A program made the position numbers and the translations under genes. A DNA stretch of 64,000 nt, taken from the NCBI RefSeq assembly GCF_024704725.1, contig NZ_JALIQS010000003.1:124001-188000 (forward strand), in the 5' to 3' direction. Under the pieces are notes generated by a model, which did no database searches, was not told where the DNA came from, and saw only the letters and a program-made list of their open reading frames with translations. Positions within the stretch are counted from its first letter, which is position 1. The number at the start of each line of letters is the position of its first letter. This document shows positions 12,314 through 21,244 of the stretch, one piece after another. Origin of the DNA: Shinella sp. CPCC 101442. GTDB taxonomy: Bacteria > Pseudomonadota > Alphaproteobacteria > Rhizobiales > Rhizobiaceae.

Positions 12314-12564
12314 ATCGCGTCCTTCATCTCTGCACTGTCGGCGCCTCAAGCCAGGCGCAACATCCACCAAATTTTCATGTTCAGCAGATGCGAAACCGCC
12401 CCGCCGGCCGGAGTGCCCGCCCGGAGGCCCAGAAAGACCCTCCATCCGCGAATTCCGTCGAATTTGCACACGCCTGCCGCCCATCTGGCGAAAAGGCCGA
12501 AAACCTCGGGCGCGCACGAGAACTGAAGGCTTTTATCGCCCGCCTCTTCCCCTGTCCAGACATC
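12314..12564 (-). other. alaS leader/promoter region, no gene seen
   Basis: About 250 bp between the alaS start and the recA terminator. It must hold the alaS promoter, but I can assign no clear -35/-10 pair or T-box-like element. Open frames crossing it on both strands lack codon bias or ribosome sites. Confidence 0.5.
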
Positions 12565-12601
12565 AAAAAACCGGCCTTCCCAGAAGAAGAGGCCGGTTTT
12601 T
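12565..12601 (-). terminator. Rho-independent terminator of recA
   Basis: On the minus strand AAAACCGGCCT pairs with AGGCCGGTTTT, with a 15-base loop including a small offset, followed by TTT. It lies 80 bp after the recA stop and separates recA from alaS. Confidence 0.85.
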
Positions 12602-12680
12602 CGAATTTTCGTCCCATCCATGTCGTGATCAACAAACCGCAGCGCACATTTGCGGCGGCCGATCGGCCGCCGCGCGGCGA

Positions 12681-13766
12681 TCAGGGCTCGCCGTCACCGC
12701 CGTCGTTCGAGTCCGGGCCGCCGTTTTCCAGGAAGCGGTCGGCGATCAGGCCGGCATTCTGGCGCAGCGACGTTTCGATCTCACGGGCGACATCGGGGTG
12801 ATCACGCAGGAACGTCTTGGCGTTCTCACGGCCCTGGCCGAGACGCTGGCTGTTATAGGAGAACCAGGCGCCGGATTTTTCGACGAGACCGGCCTTGACG
12901 CCGAGATCGACGAGTTCGCCCGTCTTGGAGACGCCTTCGCCATACATGATGTCGAATTCGACCTGCTTGAAGGGCGGCGCCATCTTGTTCTTGACGACCT
13001 TGACGCGCGTCTGGTTGCCAATCACCTCATCACGCTCCTTGACGGCGCCGATGCGGCGGATGTCGAGGCGGACGGAGGCATAGAATTTCAGCGCGTTACC
13101 GCCGGTCGTTACTTCCGGCGAGCCATAGACGACGCCGATCTTCATGCGGATCTGGTTGATGAAGATCACCATCGTGTTCGACTTGGAGATCGAGGCGGTC
13201 AGCTTGCGCAGCGCCTGGCTCATCAGGCGGGCCTGGAGGCCGGGCAGGCTTTCACCCATCTCGCCTTCGATTTCGGCGCGCGGCGTCAGTGCTGCCACCG
13301 AATCGATGACGAGAACGTCGATGGCACCGGAGCGAACCAGCGTATCGGTGATTTCAAGCGCCTGCTCGCCGGTGTCGGGCTGCGAGATCAACAGGTTTTC
13401 GAGATCGACACCGAGCTTGCGGGCATAGACCGGATCGAGTGCGTGTTCGGCGTCGACGAAGGCGCAGATACCGCCCTTCTTCTGGGCTTCGGCGATGGTC
13501 TGCAGCGCCAGCGTCGTCTTGCCCGAGCTTTCCGGACCGTAGATTTCGATGATGCGCCCCTTGGGTAGGCCGCCGATGCCGAGCGCCACGTCGAGGCTGA
13601 GGGAGCCCGTCGAAACCGTCTCGACCTCGATGATGCTGTCCTTGCCGCCGAGCTTCATGATGGAGCCCTTGCCGAACGAGCGCTCGATCTGAGAGAGAGC
13701 CGCTTCGAGTGCCTTGCTTTTATCCACTGATTTTTCCTCTACGAGCCGCAAAGTGTTCTGTGCCAT
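12681..13766 (-). CDS. recA: Recombinase A
   Basis: DNA strand-exchange ATPase and co-protease for LexA in the SOS response. It has 361 residues from the ATG at 13766. The Walker A motif GPESSGKT is at 77-84; further hallmarks are [16 protein letters not shown], the [19 protein letters not shown] segment (loop L1) and [17 protein letters not shown] (loop L2 entry). The acidic glycine-rich tail is normal. The open frame extends 32 codons further upstream across the SOS operator, but AAGGTGG before 13766 and the family's start support the shorter form. Confidence 0.98.
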   Translation of the reverse strand: MAQNTLRLVEEKSVDKSKALEAALSQIERSFGKGSIMKLGGKDSIIEVETVSTGSLSLDVALGIGGLPKGRIIEIYGPESSGKTTLALQTIAEAQKKGGICAFVDAEHALDPVYARKLGVDLENLLISQPDTGEQALEITDTLVRSGAIDVLVIDSVAALTPRAEIEGEMGESLPGLQARLMSQALRKLTASISKSNTMVIFINQIRMKIGVVYGSPEVTTGGNALKFYASVRLDIRRIGAVKERDEVIGNQTRVKVVKNKMAPPFKQVEFDIMYGEGVSKTGELVDLGVKAGLVEKSGAWFSYNSQRLGQGRENAKTFLRDHPDVAREIETSLRQNAGLIADRFLENGGPDSNDGGDGEP

Positions 13767-13834
13767 TTGGTCCACCTTTAGGTTATTGAAGCAAGACAGG
13801 CAACGAAGCCGTCGATGAACGGTATGTACACATT

Positions 13835-13851
13835 TTGTTCTCGTTTTGCAA
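13835..13851. promoter_or_regulatory. LexA (SOS) operator of recA
   Basis: TTG-N11-CAA matches the operator pattern reported for the Rhizobium etli recA gene. It is 69 bp upstream of the recA start codon. The flanking GTTCTC...AGAAC bases add further imperfect symmetry. Confidence 0.75.
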
Positions 13852-14000
13852 GAACCATTCATCCATTTGAATATTTTTGCAAATCCGGGGCGTGTTCTAC
13901 TTTCGTTTCAAGTGGATGAAAGCGGCGCAGGAACAGAAACAGACCGACTGCCGGCCACAGCCGGAGCCACCGAATCGGCAGACGGGCACGAAGGAAGACG

Positions 14001-14948
14001 ATGACGGACAGAACGATACTGGTGATGGGCGGCGCCCATGTGGACAGGCGCGGACGCATTGCCGGCGAAACCGCGCCGGGGGCGAGCAATCCCGGCGGAT
14101 GGTTCGTGGAGGCGGGCGGCGGTGCTTTCAATGCGGCGCGCAATCTTGCCCGGCTCGGCCATGCCGTGCGGCTGGTGTCGCCACGCGGCGGCGATGCGGA
14201 CGGCGATATCGTGGCGGCGGCGGCGAAGGCAGCGGGCGTCGAGGACACGCCCTTCATCTTCCTCGATCGGGCGACGCCGAGCTATACGGCAATCATCGAG
14301 CGGGACGGCAACCTCGTCATCGCACTCGCCGACATGGACCTCTACCGGCTGTTTTCGCCACGCCGCCTGCAGCAGAGGGCGATGCGCGAGGCCATCGCCT
14401 CGGCAGCACTTGTCCTGACGGACGCCAACCTGCCGGCCGAAACGCTGGCGACAATGAGCAAAGCCGCGATGGCCGCAGGCGTGCCGATCGCCGGCATCGC
14501 CATTTCGCCGGCAAAGGTCGTGCGGTTCCGCGAAAGCCTGACAGCCCTCGCCTTTCTCTTCATGAACGAAGCCGAGGCGCGTGCGCTGACGGGAGAAAGC
14601 CCGGAAAACCCGGAGGACTGGCCGACGGTGCTGCGTGCCACCGGTCTCTCCGCCGGCGTCGTGACACGCGGCGGCCATGGCGTCATCGCCTTTGACGAGA
14701 CGCGCGCAGCACGCGTCGTGCCGCCGGCCATTCCCGAGCTTGGCGATGTCACCGGCGCCGGCGATTCGCTGGCCTCCGGCTTTCTCGGCGCGTTTCTGGG
14801 CGGCGCCGGCATCGAAGAGGCGCTTCGCCATGGCGTGGCCACGGCGGCGATCACCGTGCGCTCGCCGCTGGCCGTGGCCGAAGAAATGTCGCAGGCAGCC
14901 CTTGCGGCCGCACTTTCCCTTGTGCCGCAAGCGCAAATCCTGCCATGA
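14001..14948 (+). CDS. psuK: PfkB-family kinase, probable pseudouridine kinase
   Basis: A 315-residue ribokinase-like enzyme. The N-terminal VMGGAHVDRRG and GGGAFNAARNLARLG segments bind sugar, and DVTGAGDSLASGF near residues 248-260 carries the catalytic Asp and anion hole. In this superfamily the substrate is set by context: the next gene, 46 bp downstream, encodes pseudouridine-5'-phosphate glycosidase. That strongly suggests phosphorylation of pseudouridine as the first step of its breakdown. It starts 234 bp from the recA start, divergently. The kinase family is certain; the substrate is inferred. Confidence 0.85.
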   Translation: MTDRTILVMGGAHVDRRGRIAGETAPGASNPGGWFVEAGGGAFNAARNLARLGHAVRLVSPRGGDADGDIVAAAAKAAGVEDTPFIFLDRATPSYTAIIERDGNLVIALADMDLYRLFSPRRLQQRAMREAIASAALVLTDANLPAETLATMSKAAMAAGVPIAGIAISPAKVVRFRESLTALAFLFMNEAEARALTGESPENPEDWPTVLRATGLSAGVVTRGGHGVIAFDETRAARVVPPAIPELGDVTGAGDSLASGFLGAFLGGAGIEEALRHGVATAAITVRSPLAVAEEMSQAALAAALSLVPQAQILP

Positions 14949-14994
14949 GACTTTTTTGCCCAGATTTCCTCCCAGGATTTTGTAAGGACATCCC

Positions 14995-15921
14995 ATGACC
15001 AGACCCGTCTCTCCCCTTCTGCCGATGCAATATTCGGATGAAGTTGCCGCCGCCAAGGCCCGCGGCGCACCGATCGTCGCGCTCGAATCGACGATCATCA
15101 CCCACGGCATGCCCTATCCGGGCAACCTCGAGATGGCGCGCAGCGTGGAACGCATCATCCGCGAACAGGGCGCCGTACCGGCGACCATCGCGGTCATCGA
15201 CGGCGTGCTGCATATCGGCCTCGACGAGGCGCGGCTGGAAGTGCTGGCACAGACGCAGGGCGCCATGAAGCTGTCGCGCGCCGATCTCGCCTTTGCCATC
15301 GCCGAGCGCCGCACGGGCGCCACCACCGTCGCCGCCACGATGATCGGCGCGGCCCGCGCCGGCATCAAGGTCTTTGCGACCGGCGGCATCGGCGGCGTGC
15401 ACCGCAAAGCCGAGGAGACCTTCGACATCTCCGCCGACCTCGATGAACTCTCGCGCACCGGCGTCATCGTGGTCTGCGCCGGCGCCAAGGCGATCCTCGA
15501 TATCCCCAAGACGCTGGAAGTGCTGGAAACGCGCGGCGTGCCGGTCGTGACCTATGACAGCCCCGTCTTCCCGGCCTTCTGGTCGCGCGATTCGGGCCTG
15601 AAGAGCCCGCTGACGCTGAACAGCCCGGCAGCGATCGCCAATTTCCAGACGGTACGCGACCAGCTCGGCGTCGATGGCGGCATGCTGATCGCCAATCCCG
15701 TGCCGGAAGCCGACGAAATTCCGCGCGAGGAAATGGAAATCTACATCGCCCGCGCCCTCGACAACGCCGAGCGCGACGAAATCGCCGGCAAGTCGGTGAC
15801 ACCCTACCTGCTCGACAACCTGTTCCATCTGACGGATGGCCGGAGCCTGAAGACGAACATCGCACTCGTGGAAAACAATGCGCGGCTCGCGGCGGAGATT
15901 GCCGTGGCGTTGGTGGATTGA
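14995..15921 (+). CDS. psuG: Pseudouridine-5'-phosphate glycosidase
   Basis: Splits pseudouridine 5'-phosphate into uracil and ribose 5-phosphate. The 308-residue length and signatures fit the IndA/PsuG family: ALESTIITHGMPYP, VPATIAVIDGVLHIGL, the ATGGIGGVHR loop, and VVCAGAKAILDIPKTLEVLET, followed by VPVVTYDSPVFPAF. The lysine in the GAKAILD segment is the expected Schiff-base residue. AAGGA precedes the ATG. It forms an operon with psuK. A perfect 10 bp hairpin follows the stop. Confidence 0.93.
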   Translation: MTRPVSPLLPMQYSDEVAAAKARGAPIVALESTIITHGMPYPGNLEMARSVERIIREQGAVPATIAVIDGVLHIGLDEARLEVLAQTQGAMKLSRADLAFAIAERRTGATTVAATMIGAARAGIKVFATGGIGGVHRKAEETFDISADLDELSRTGVIVVCAGAKAILDIPKTLEVLETRGVPVVTYDSPVFPAFWSRDSGLKSPLTLNSPAAIANFQTVRDQLGVDGGMLIANPVPEADEIPREEMEIYIARALDNAERDEIAGKSVTPYLLDNLFHLTDGRSLKTNIALVENNARLAAEIAVALVD

Positions 15922-15928
15922 TCCTATC

Positions 15929-15954
15929 GGGCGGCCGGTTTGCGCCGGCCGCCC
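15929..15954 (+). terminator. GC hairpin after psuG
   Basis: GGGCGGCCGG, a 6-base loop and CCGGCCGCCC form a perfect 10 bp stem just after the psuG stop. The T-run is absent, so it may attenuate readthrough into the VOC gene or stabilise the mRNA end. Confidence 0.45.
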
Positions 15955-15972
15955 CTTGATCTGGAGCATGAC

Positions 15973-16332
15973 ATGGCGTTGACGCGAATCCTGCTCTATG
16001 TGCGCGATGTCGAAAAGACAGCACATTTTTACAAGACACTGTTCGGATTGGAAATTCACCGGACAGAGGGCGACCGGATCGTGGAGCTCGCCGATCCGCA
16101 AGGAGGCGCCAATCTGATGCTCCATCCCGCCGCCAAGGGCCAGAAAACGGGGCAATCGACGGTGAAGCTCGTCTTTTCCGTGCCGGATGTCGATGCGTTC
16201 TGTGTTGCGAGCAGCGCCCGCGGCTTCCCTTTCGGCCCAATCCATCGCGCTGGGGACTATTCTTTCGCAAACACCAGGGATCCGGACGGAAACTCCGTCT
16301 CCGTCTCAAGCCGCGGCATCGCCGTGCGCTAG
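15973..16332 (+). CDS. VOC-superfamily protein (glyoxalase/bleomycin-resistance fold)
   Basis: A single-module 119-residue VOC protein: RILLYVRDVEKTAHFYKTLF opens the first beta-alpha-beta unit and the second unit ends with ANTRDPDGNSVSVSS. The usual metal-site glutamate near the end of the fold is replaced by Ser/Val, so catalytic activity is uncertain. The ATG at 15973 is chosen because GGAG lies nine bases upstream. It is 51 bp after psuG and convergent with cckA, whose stop is only five bases away. No substrate can be proposed. Confidence 0.75.
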   Translation: MALTRILLYVRDVEKTAHFYKTLFGLEIHRTEGDRIVELADPQGGANLMLHPAAKGQKTGQSTVKLVFSVPDVDAFCVASSARGFPFGPIHRAGDYSFANTRDPDGNSVSVSSRGIAVR

Positions 16333-16337
16333 AACCG

Positions 16338-18947
16338 TCAGGCGTCCAACATCTCTCGCACCGCCTCAGCCAGTTGCTTCAGCGAAAACGGCTTCGGCAG
16401 GAAGCCGAACTTGGCGTCGGCGGGCAGGTTGCGGGCGAAGGCGTCTTCGGCGTAGCCGGAGACGAAGATGAACTTCATGTCGGGATAGGATTTGCGCAGT
16501 TCGCGCAGCAGCGTCGGACCGTCCATTTCGGGCATGACGACGTCGGAAACGACGATGTCGATGGCGCCGTTCAGCTCTGCCATGATGTCGAGCGCCTCGA
16601 CGCCGGAGCCGGCCTCGTGCACCGTATATCCGCGTGTTTCCAGCATGCGCTTGCCGCCGCGACGCACCGCTTCCTCGTCCTCGACCAGCAGCACGACGGC
16701 CGAACCGCCGGTGAGGTCGCGCGGCTCCTTTTCGGGCGTCGCTACGGCCGCCGGCAGCTGCTGAGCGCCAGCCTCCCCTGAAGCGACGGCCTCGGGGGCA
16801 ACAACCTCTTCAATATGGCGCGGCATGAGGATGCGGAAGGTCGTGCCCTTGCCGACCTCGGAATCGAGATAGATGTAACCGCCGGATTGCTTGACGATGC
16901 CGTAGACCATGGAAAGGCCAAGGCCGGTGCCCTTGCCGACTTCCTTCGTCGTGAAGAAGGGTTCGAAGATCTTGTCGATGATCTCATGTGGAATGCCGGT
17001 GCCCTGGTCGGCGACATCGACTTCGACATAGTCACCCGGCGGCAGGTCGCGCAGGTTGCGCGCAGCAGCCTCCTCGGCCGGCACATTACGGGTGCGGAAG
17101 GTGATCGTGCCGCCTTCGGGCATCGCGTCGCGCGCATTGACGGCGAGGTTGATCAGCACCTGCTCGAACTGGCCGAGGTCGGTCTTGACCGCCCAGAGAT
17201 CGCGCCCGTATTCCACGCCGATCTTGACGTTGGTGCCCGTCATGCGGTCGACGAGCATCCGCAGATCGCCGATGACATCGGTCATGTTCAGCACGGTCGG
17301 GCGCATCGTCTGCTTGCGCGAGAAGGCGAGCAACTGGCGCACCAGCACCGCGGCGCGGTTGGCGTTGCGCTTGATCTCCATGAGATCGGCGAAGCTCGCA
17401 TCCGCCGGGCGGGCGGAGAGCAGCAGGTGATCGGAGGAGAGCAGGATCGCCGTCAGCACGTTGTTGAAGTCATGGGCGATACCGCCCGCCAGCGTGCCGA
17501 CTGCATTCATCTTCTGCGTCTGCGCCATCTGCGTCTCGAGCGCCTTCTGCTCGGTGATTTCAACGGCATAGACGATGGCCGCCTCTTCCGGCGCCTCGTC
17601 GCTCTGGTCGATGACGGCATTTACATAGAAACGGAAATGCCGGCCGTCATCCGCCGGGTGCAGCGAATCGAGCGGCGGGATGTCGCCCTGACGGTCCTTG
17701 GCGGCGTCGAGCGCCGATTGCAGGCGCAGACGATCCGTCTCGTGCACGATGGTTTCGAGTTTGGCTCCACGGTCGATATCGTCGCGCGAGACGACGCCGG
17801 AGAACAGTTTCAGGAACGGTGCATTGGTGCGCAGGATGCGGCCGCCGCCATCGACGGAGGCGATCGCCATGGGCGTGTTGTTGAAAAACCGCGTGAAGCG
17901 CATCGAGGCGATCGAAGCGGACTGATCGCTCTCGCCGCCCTCTTCGCGCGCCAGAACGATGGTGCGGCTTTCGCCGGGCGCGCCGTCGCGCATGGAGGAG
18001 ACGCGGTGCACGATGCGCACCGGCAGGCTCTGTCCGTTGGTCTTGCGAAGATCCAGATCCAGCGTCTCGGTCCGCTTGTGGCCGGGCTCGGCCTGCACGG
18101 ACTGGATAAGGGCAAGCCCCTCGCCCGCCACCACATCGGCAATCAACAGCGAGCCCGGATGGAACTTCGCCAGATCGATGCCGAGCCATTCGGCGAGCGT
18201 GGCGTTGAGATAGACGATCTCACCCTTGCGGCCGGCGGAGAAGAAGCCGGCGGGCGCGTGGTCGAGATAGTCGATGGCGTTCTGCAGCTCCTTGAAGAAG
18301 CGTTCCTGATCGTCACGCTCGGAGGTGATGTCGGAGATCTGCCAGATATAGAGCGGCTGCCTGGCCTTGTCGCGGTTCGGCAGAACACGTGCCTTGAGGC
18401 GATACCAATGAGCGCCCGATCCACTCGCCGAAGACGGATTGAGCGCCTTCTGGACCCGGAATTCCTCCGCACCCTCCTTGCCCTCGTGCAGGCCGTTCGT
18501 CAGGCGATAGACGGCCTCGGTGGCGTCTCGGTTGCGCGACAGCAGCGTTTCGAGCGTCTGCACCTGCGTCGAGCCCACAGCCCCGGTCAGTGCGCCATAG
18601 GCGGCGTTGGCATAGACGATGCGGCCCTTGCGGTCGGTGACGACAGTGCCATCGGGGTGGGAATCGAGGAAGGAGCGCGCAAGATCGTCGGAGCCTGCGG
18701 CCTGTGGCATGATCTCGATAAAGCCGATGAGCGCCGAGACGACGAAGAAGATGCCGGCCATGGCAAGGACACCAAGCACGCCGAGCACGAGTTCGTTGTC
18801 GAGCTGGTTCTTGAAGACGATGAAGGCGCCGGCGGATGCGGCCAGTACGGCGGCAAGCACGACGACGCGCAGCGCCACCGCCGGCCGCACATTGCGGTCC
18901 ACGATCGGCAGGTTGTCCTCGCCAGGCCGCTTCATCGTCGTCATCAT
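16338..18947 (-). CDS. cckA: Hybrid sensor histidine kinase CckA (cell-cycle control)
   Basis: An 869-residue bifunctional kinase/phosphatase that, through ChpT, sets the phosphorylation of CtrA and CpdR in alphaproteobacteria. Two membrane helices lie at about 24-44 and 54-78. Several PAS-like modules fill residues 90-460. The H-box [15 protein letters not shown] places the phospho-acceptor at His492, followed by the ATPase N, G1 and G2 boxes ([20 protein letters not shown]). A C-terminal receiver has phospho-acceptor Asp802 in [12 protein letters not shown]. Domain order and the dksA neighbourhood match rhizobial CckA. It is divergent from the FliO-like gene. Confidence 0.93.
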   Translation of the reverse strand: MMTTMKRPGEDNLPIVDRNVRPAVALRVVVLAAVLAASAGAFIVFKNQLDNELVLGVLGVLAMAGIFFVVSALIGFIEIMPQAAGSDDLARSFLDSHPDGTVVTDRKGRIVYANAAYGALTGAVGSTQVQTLETLLSRNRDATEAVYRLTNGLHEGKEGAEEFRVQKALNPSSASGSGAHWYRLKARVLPNRDKARQPLYIWQISDITSERDDQERFFKELQNAIDYLDHAPAGFFSAGRKGEIVYLNATLAEWLGIDLAKFHPGSLLIADVVAGEGLALIQSVQAEPGHKRTETLDLDLRKTNGQSLPVRIVHRVSSMRDGAPGESRTIVLAREEGGESDQSASIASMRFTRFFNNTPMAIASVDGGGRILRTNAPFLKLFSGVVSRDDIDRGAKLETIVHETDRLRLQSALDAAKDRQGDIPPLDSLHPADDGRHFRFYVNAVIDQSDEAPEEAAIVYAVEITEQKALETQMAQTQKMNAVGTLAGGIAHDFNNVLTAILLSSDHLLLSARPADASFADLMEIKRNANRAAVLVRQLLAFSRKQTMRPTVLNMTDVIGDLRMLVDRMTGTNVKIGVEYGRDLWAVKTDLGQFEQVLINLAVNARDAMPEGGTITFRTRNVPAEEAAARNLRDLPPGDYVEVDVADQGTGIPHEIIDKIFEPFFTTKEVGKGTGLGLSMVYGIVKQSGGYIYLDSEVGKGTTFRILMPRHIEEVVAPEAVASGEAGAQQLPAAVATPEKEPRDLTGGSAVVLLVEDEEAVRRGGKRMLETRGYTVHEAGSGVEALDIMAELNGAIDIVVSDVVMPEMDGPTLLRELRKSYPDMKFIFVSGYAEDAFARNLPADAKFGFLPKPFSLKQLAEAVREMLDA

Positions 18948-19155
18948 TCCCTCATTCGCAACGGTTCGGTGCAGCGCTTGCAGCCGGATCCGATGCCAGA
19001 ATCATTTTTATCCGCAGGAGGGAAGCGTAAAAAGCCGTCGAGGGAAAGCAAGCTCGCGAATTCACAGGGAATATTCCCGGCAAACCGTCGCAATTTCCGG
19101 CACCTGCGCTATTTGCGCGACGGTAATGGGGACAATAGGCGCTGGACAACACGTG

Positions 19156-19167
19156 ACAAGCGCTTGT
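19156..19167. promoter_or_regulatory. Perfect 12 bp palindrome between cckA and FliO-like gene
   Basis: ACAAGCGCTTGT is its own reverse complement and sits in the divergent promoter region, 73 bp before the FliO-like start and about 210 bp before cckA. A dimeric regulator site is possible; no known regulator matches with confidence. Confidence 0.3.
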
Positions 19168-19239
19168 AGGAGCCCGCAAAAAGCCGTCAAATGCGGCATC
19201 GGCCCCATGGGCCAGTCTGCCGAGTAAGGAGTGCGCGCC

Positions 19240-20208
19240 ATGTTCCAGGAGATTCTCGCGGAGAACGGCACGAAGTTCGTCATCGCCGCCGTGGTGGTGT
19301 TGCTCGGCCTCCTCTGCCTCGCGCTGGTGCTGTGGATCGTCCGTGGCCGTCCCTCTTCGCCCTTCATTCGCGGCGGACGCAACCGCACGCCGCGCCTGGC
19401 CGTGCTGGATGCCGCCGCAATCGACACACGCCGCCGCCTCGTGCTGGTGCGCCGCGACGATGTCGAACACCTCATCATGATCGGCGGGCCAACCGACATC
19501 GTCATCGAGACGCGCATTGCGACACCCTCTGCCACTGAGCATCCGGTGGAAAAACCGGTCCAGAAGGTCGAGCGCGCCGAGCCCGCGCCGGTGTTGCAGG
19601 AAACACCCGTGCGCGCTGCGGAAATCGCCGCCGCGCGTTCCACGGCGTCTGCGACCGCCGGCGCCACCGAACGCCGCCCCGCAGCCGCTCCGGATGGCGT
19701 GTCCTCCATGAGCAAGGTGCTCTATGCCGGCGACGACGAAGCCGCCGTCCGCGCCGCACAGGTCCGCCCGGTGACGCAACCGGTCACGACGCAGCAGCAG
19801 AACCCGGCGACCGCCCAGCAGCGCACGCCGGAGCGGCGTGCCGAAGACGTGCTGGAACAGAGCCGTCAGCGCGTGTTGGCAACGCAGCCTGCCGTTACCA
19901 CGACCGCCCAGGCGACAGTCGGCCACCCCGTCCAGAGGCCGGTGACGACAACTGCTATCGCCAGGCCGGTATCGAATGTCGCCGACAATCCGGCGCTGGT
20001 CAGTGAATTCGAAAGGATTCTCGAAGCGGAAATGGCGAGCAATGCGGCGGCCACAAGCGCCGCCCGCACCGTAGCGCAGCCCGCAGCCATCACCAGCCAG
20101 GCGACGTCAGCGGGCGCGCAGGTCCAGCCCGTCGCCAAGAGCCGCGAGGAAACGGAAGCGGAAATGGCGCGCCTGCTCGGCGAAATCGCGGCAAACCGCA
20201 AGGGCTGA
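19240..20208 (+). CDS. FliO-like membrane protein with long disordered tail
   Basis: A 322-residue protein with one strong membrane helix at about residues 13-33, then a compact domain ending DTRRRLVLVRRDDVEHLIMIGG. This resembles the FliO/FliZ fold (small cytoplasmic domain after a single helix). The remaining 200 residues are rich in Ala, Thr, Gln, Val and Pro and look disordered, ending in a short helix EETEAEMARLLGEIAANR. No other flagellar gene is near, so a flagellar export role is doubtful. The ATG at 19240 is preferred to a GTG at 19231 because AAGGA lies nine bases upstream. It is divergent from cckA. Confidence 0.6.
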   Translation: MFQEILAENGTKFVIAAVVVLLGLLCLALVLWIVRGRPSSPFIRGGRNRTPRLAVLDAAAIDTRRRLVLVRRDDVEHLIMIGGPTDIVIETRIATPSATEHPVEKPVQKVERAEPAPVLQETPVRAAEIAAARSTASATAGATERRPAAAPDGVSSMSKVLYAGDDEAAVRAAQVRPVTQPVTTQQQNPATAQQRTPERRAEDVLEQSRQRVLATQPAVTTTAQATVGHPVQRPVTTTAIARPVSNVADNPALVSEFERILEAEMASNAAATSAARTVAQPAAITSQATSAGAQVQPVAKSREETEAEMARLLGEIAANRKG

Positions 20209-20309
20209 TTTTCCCACCACCGCCTGGCGGAACGGCGTTAAAACCTGTCTCACCGCAGCGATAGAGACAAGTGCCACCGCGCAAACGCGAACCCAAAGCC
20301 ACAAAAGGG

Positions 20310-20344
20310 AAAGCCGCTGGAAACGTCAGGTTTCCAGCGGCTTT
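20310..20344. terminator. Bidirectional terminator between FliO-like gene and dksA
   Basis: AAAGCCGCTGGAAA and TTTCCAGCGGCTTT form a perfect 14 bp stem with a 7-base loop, placed between two convergent genes. A/T runs at both ends allow function in either direction. Confidence 0.85.
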
Positions 20345-20450
20345 CATTTGATTCGGTGCCGCGCAGTCCGAGAACTGCCGGCACCGGATGCGTCCGGTGT
20401 CGAGCTTCGTCAACGCAGCCCGCAGACCTCCTCAGATCCGCGGGTAACGC

Positions 20451-20870
20451 CTATTCGTCACGATACACCTTTTCCCGACGCTCATGGCGCTCCTGCGCCT
20501 CGATCGACAGCGTTGCGATCGGGCGGGCGTCGAGACGCTTGAGGCCGATCGGTTCGCCGGTTTCCTCGCAAAAGCCGTAGGTGCCTTCGTCTAGACGCTG
20601 GAGCGCTGCATCGATCTTTGAGATCAACTTGCGCTGTCGGTCACGAGCACGAAGCTCGATGGCACGGTCGGTTTCCGAGGATGCCCGGTCCGCGAGGTCC
20701 GGGTGGTTGGCGCTTTCTTCCGCCAGATGATCGAGGGTTTCGCGCGCTTCGCGCAGGATATCGTTTTTCCAGGCGTTCAGCTTCGCTCGGAAGTAAGCCC
20801 GCTGGCGTCCGTTCATGAATTCTTCGCCCTCATCGAGGACGAAACTGCTAAGATCGATCTTCTCACTCAA
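20451..20870 (-). CDS. dksA: RNA polymerase-binding factor DksA, zinc-ligand-poor variant
   Basis: A 139-residue DksA that binds the RNA polymerase secondary channel and works with ppGpp. The coiled-coil tip aspartates are kept (Asp58 and Asp61 in HPDLADRAS). Of the four zinc-finger cysteines only Cys101 remains; the other positions are Thr104, Ser122 and Ala125, so zinc binding is unlikely. The start is a TTG at 20870 with AGGAGA six bases upstream; the open frame extends to 21068 without a better start and without family similarity. It is divergent from the GGDEF-EAL gene. Confidence 0.9.
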   Translation of the reverse strand: MSEKIDLSSFVLDEGEEFMNGRQRAYFRAKLNAWKNDILREARETLDHLAEESANHPDLADRASSETDRAIELRARDRQRKLISKIDAALQRLDEGTYGFCEETGEPIGLKRLDARPIATLSIEAQERHERREKVYRDE

Positions 20871-21244
20871 CGCGATTCTCCTGAAGAACATCTCAAGGCG
20901 CGCTGTATATCCCCACGGGTAACGCGATTCAAGCCTGTCGGAACTTACCCACGGTTTTCGCGCATGCCTTTGTTTTAATCTCTGCCAGACTAATATTTCA
21001 TCAAGATTACAACGGGATGGCAAAACCGCCCCGCCAGAGCGCCAAAATAGCCGCCGGTCATCCGCCACGACGCCATCTTCACGATCGGCCCTTTCGTCGT
21101 CCTGCCCTCAATTCAGGCACAGGTTGTTTGTTCCTGAAACGGATGATGCGGCCGTTTTCTTTCCCGAACCTGTCGAAGAGGCTGGATTCAGACTTATTTT
21201 AGCAAGTCATGCTTCTCTTCACCGTGGAGCAGGAGCGCGTTTTG

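Noticed and set aside
12388-12801. Open frame between alaS and recA
   Set aside because: Crosses the recA terminator and the recA 3' end on the opposite strand, and has no ribosome site.
16815-19169. 784-codon open frame on the plus strand
   Set aside because: Antisense to cckA, whose domains are unmistakable. Long antisense frames arise from high GC and third-position bias.
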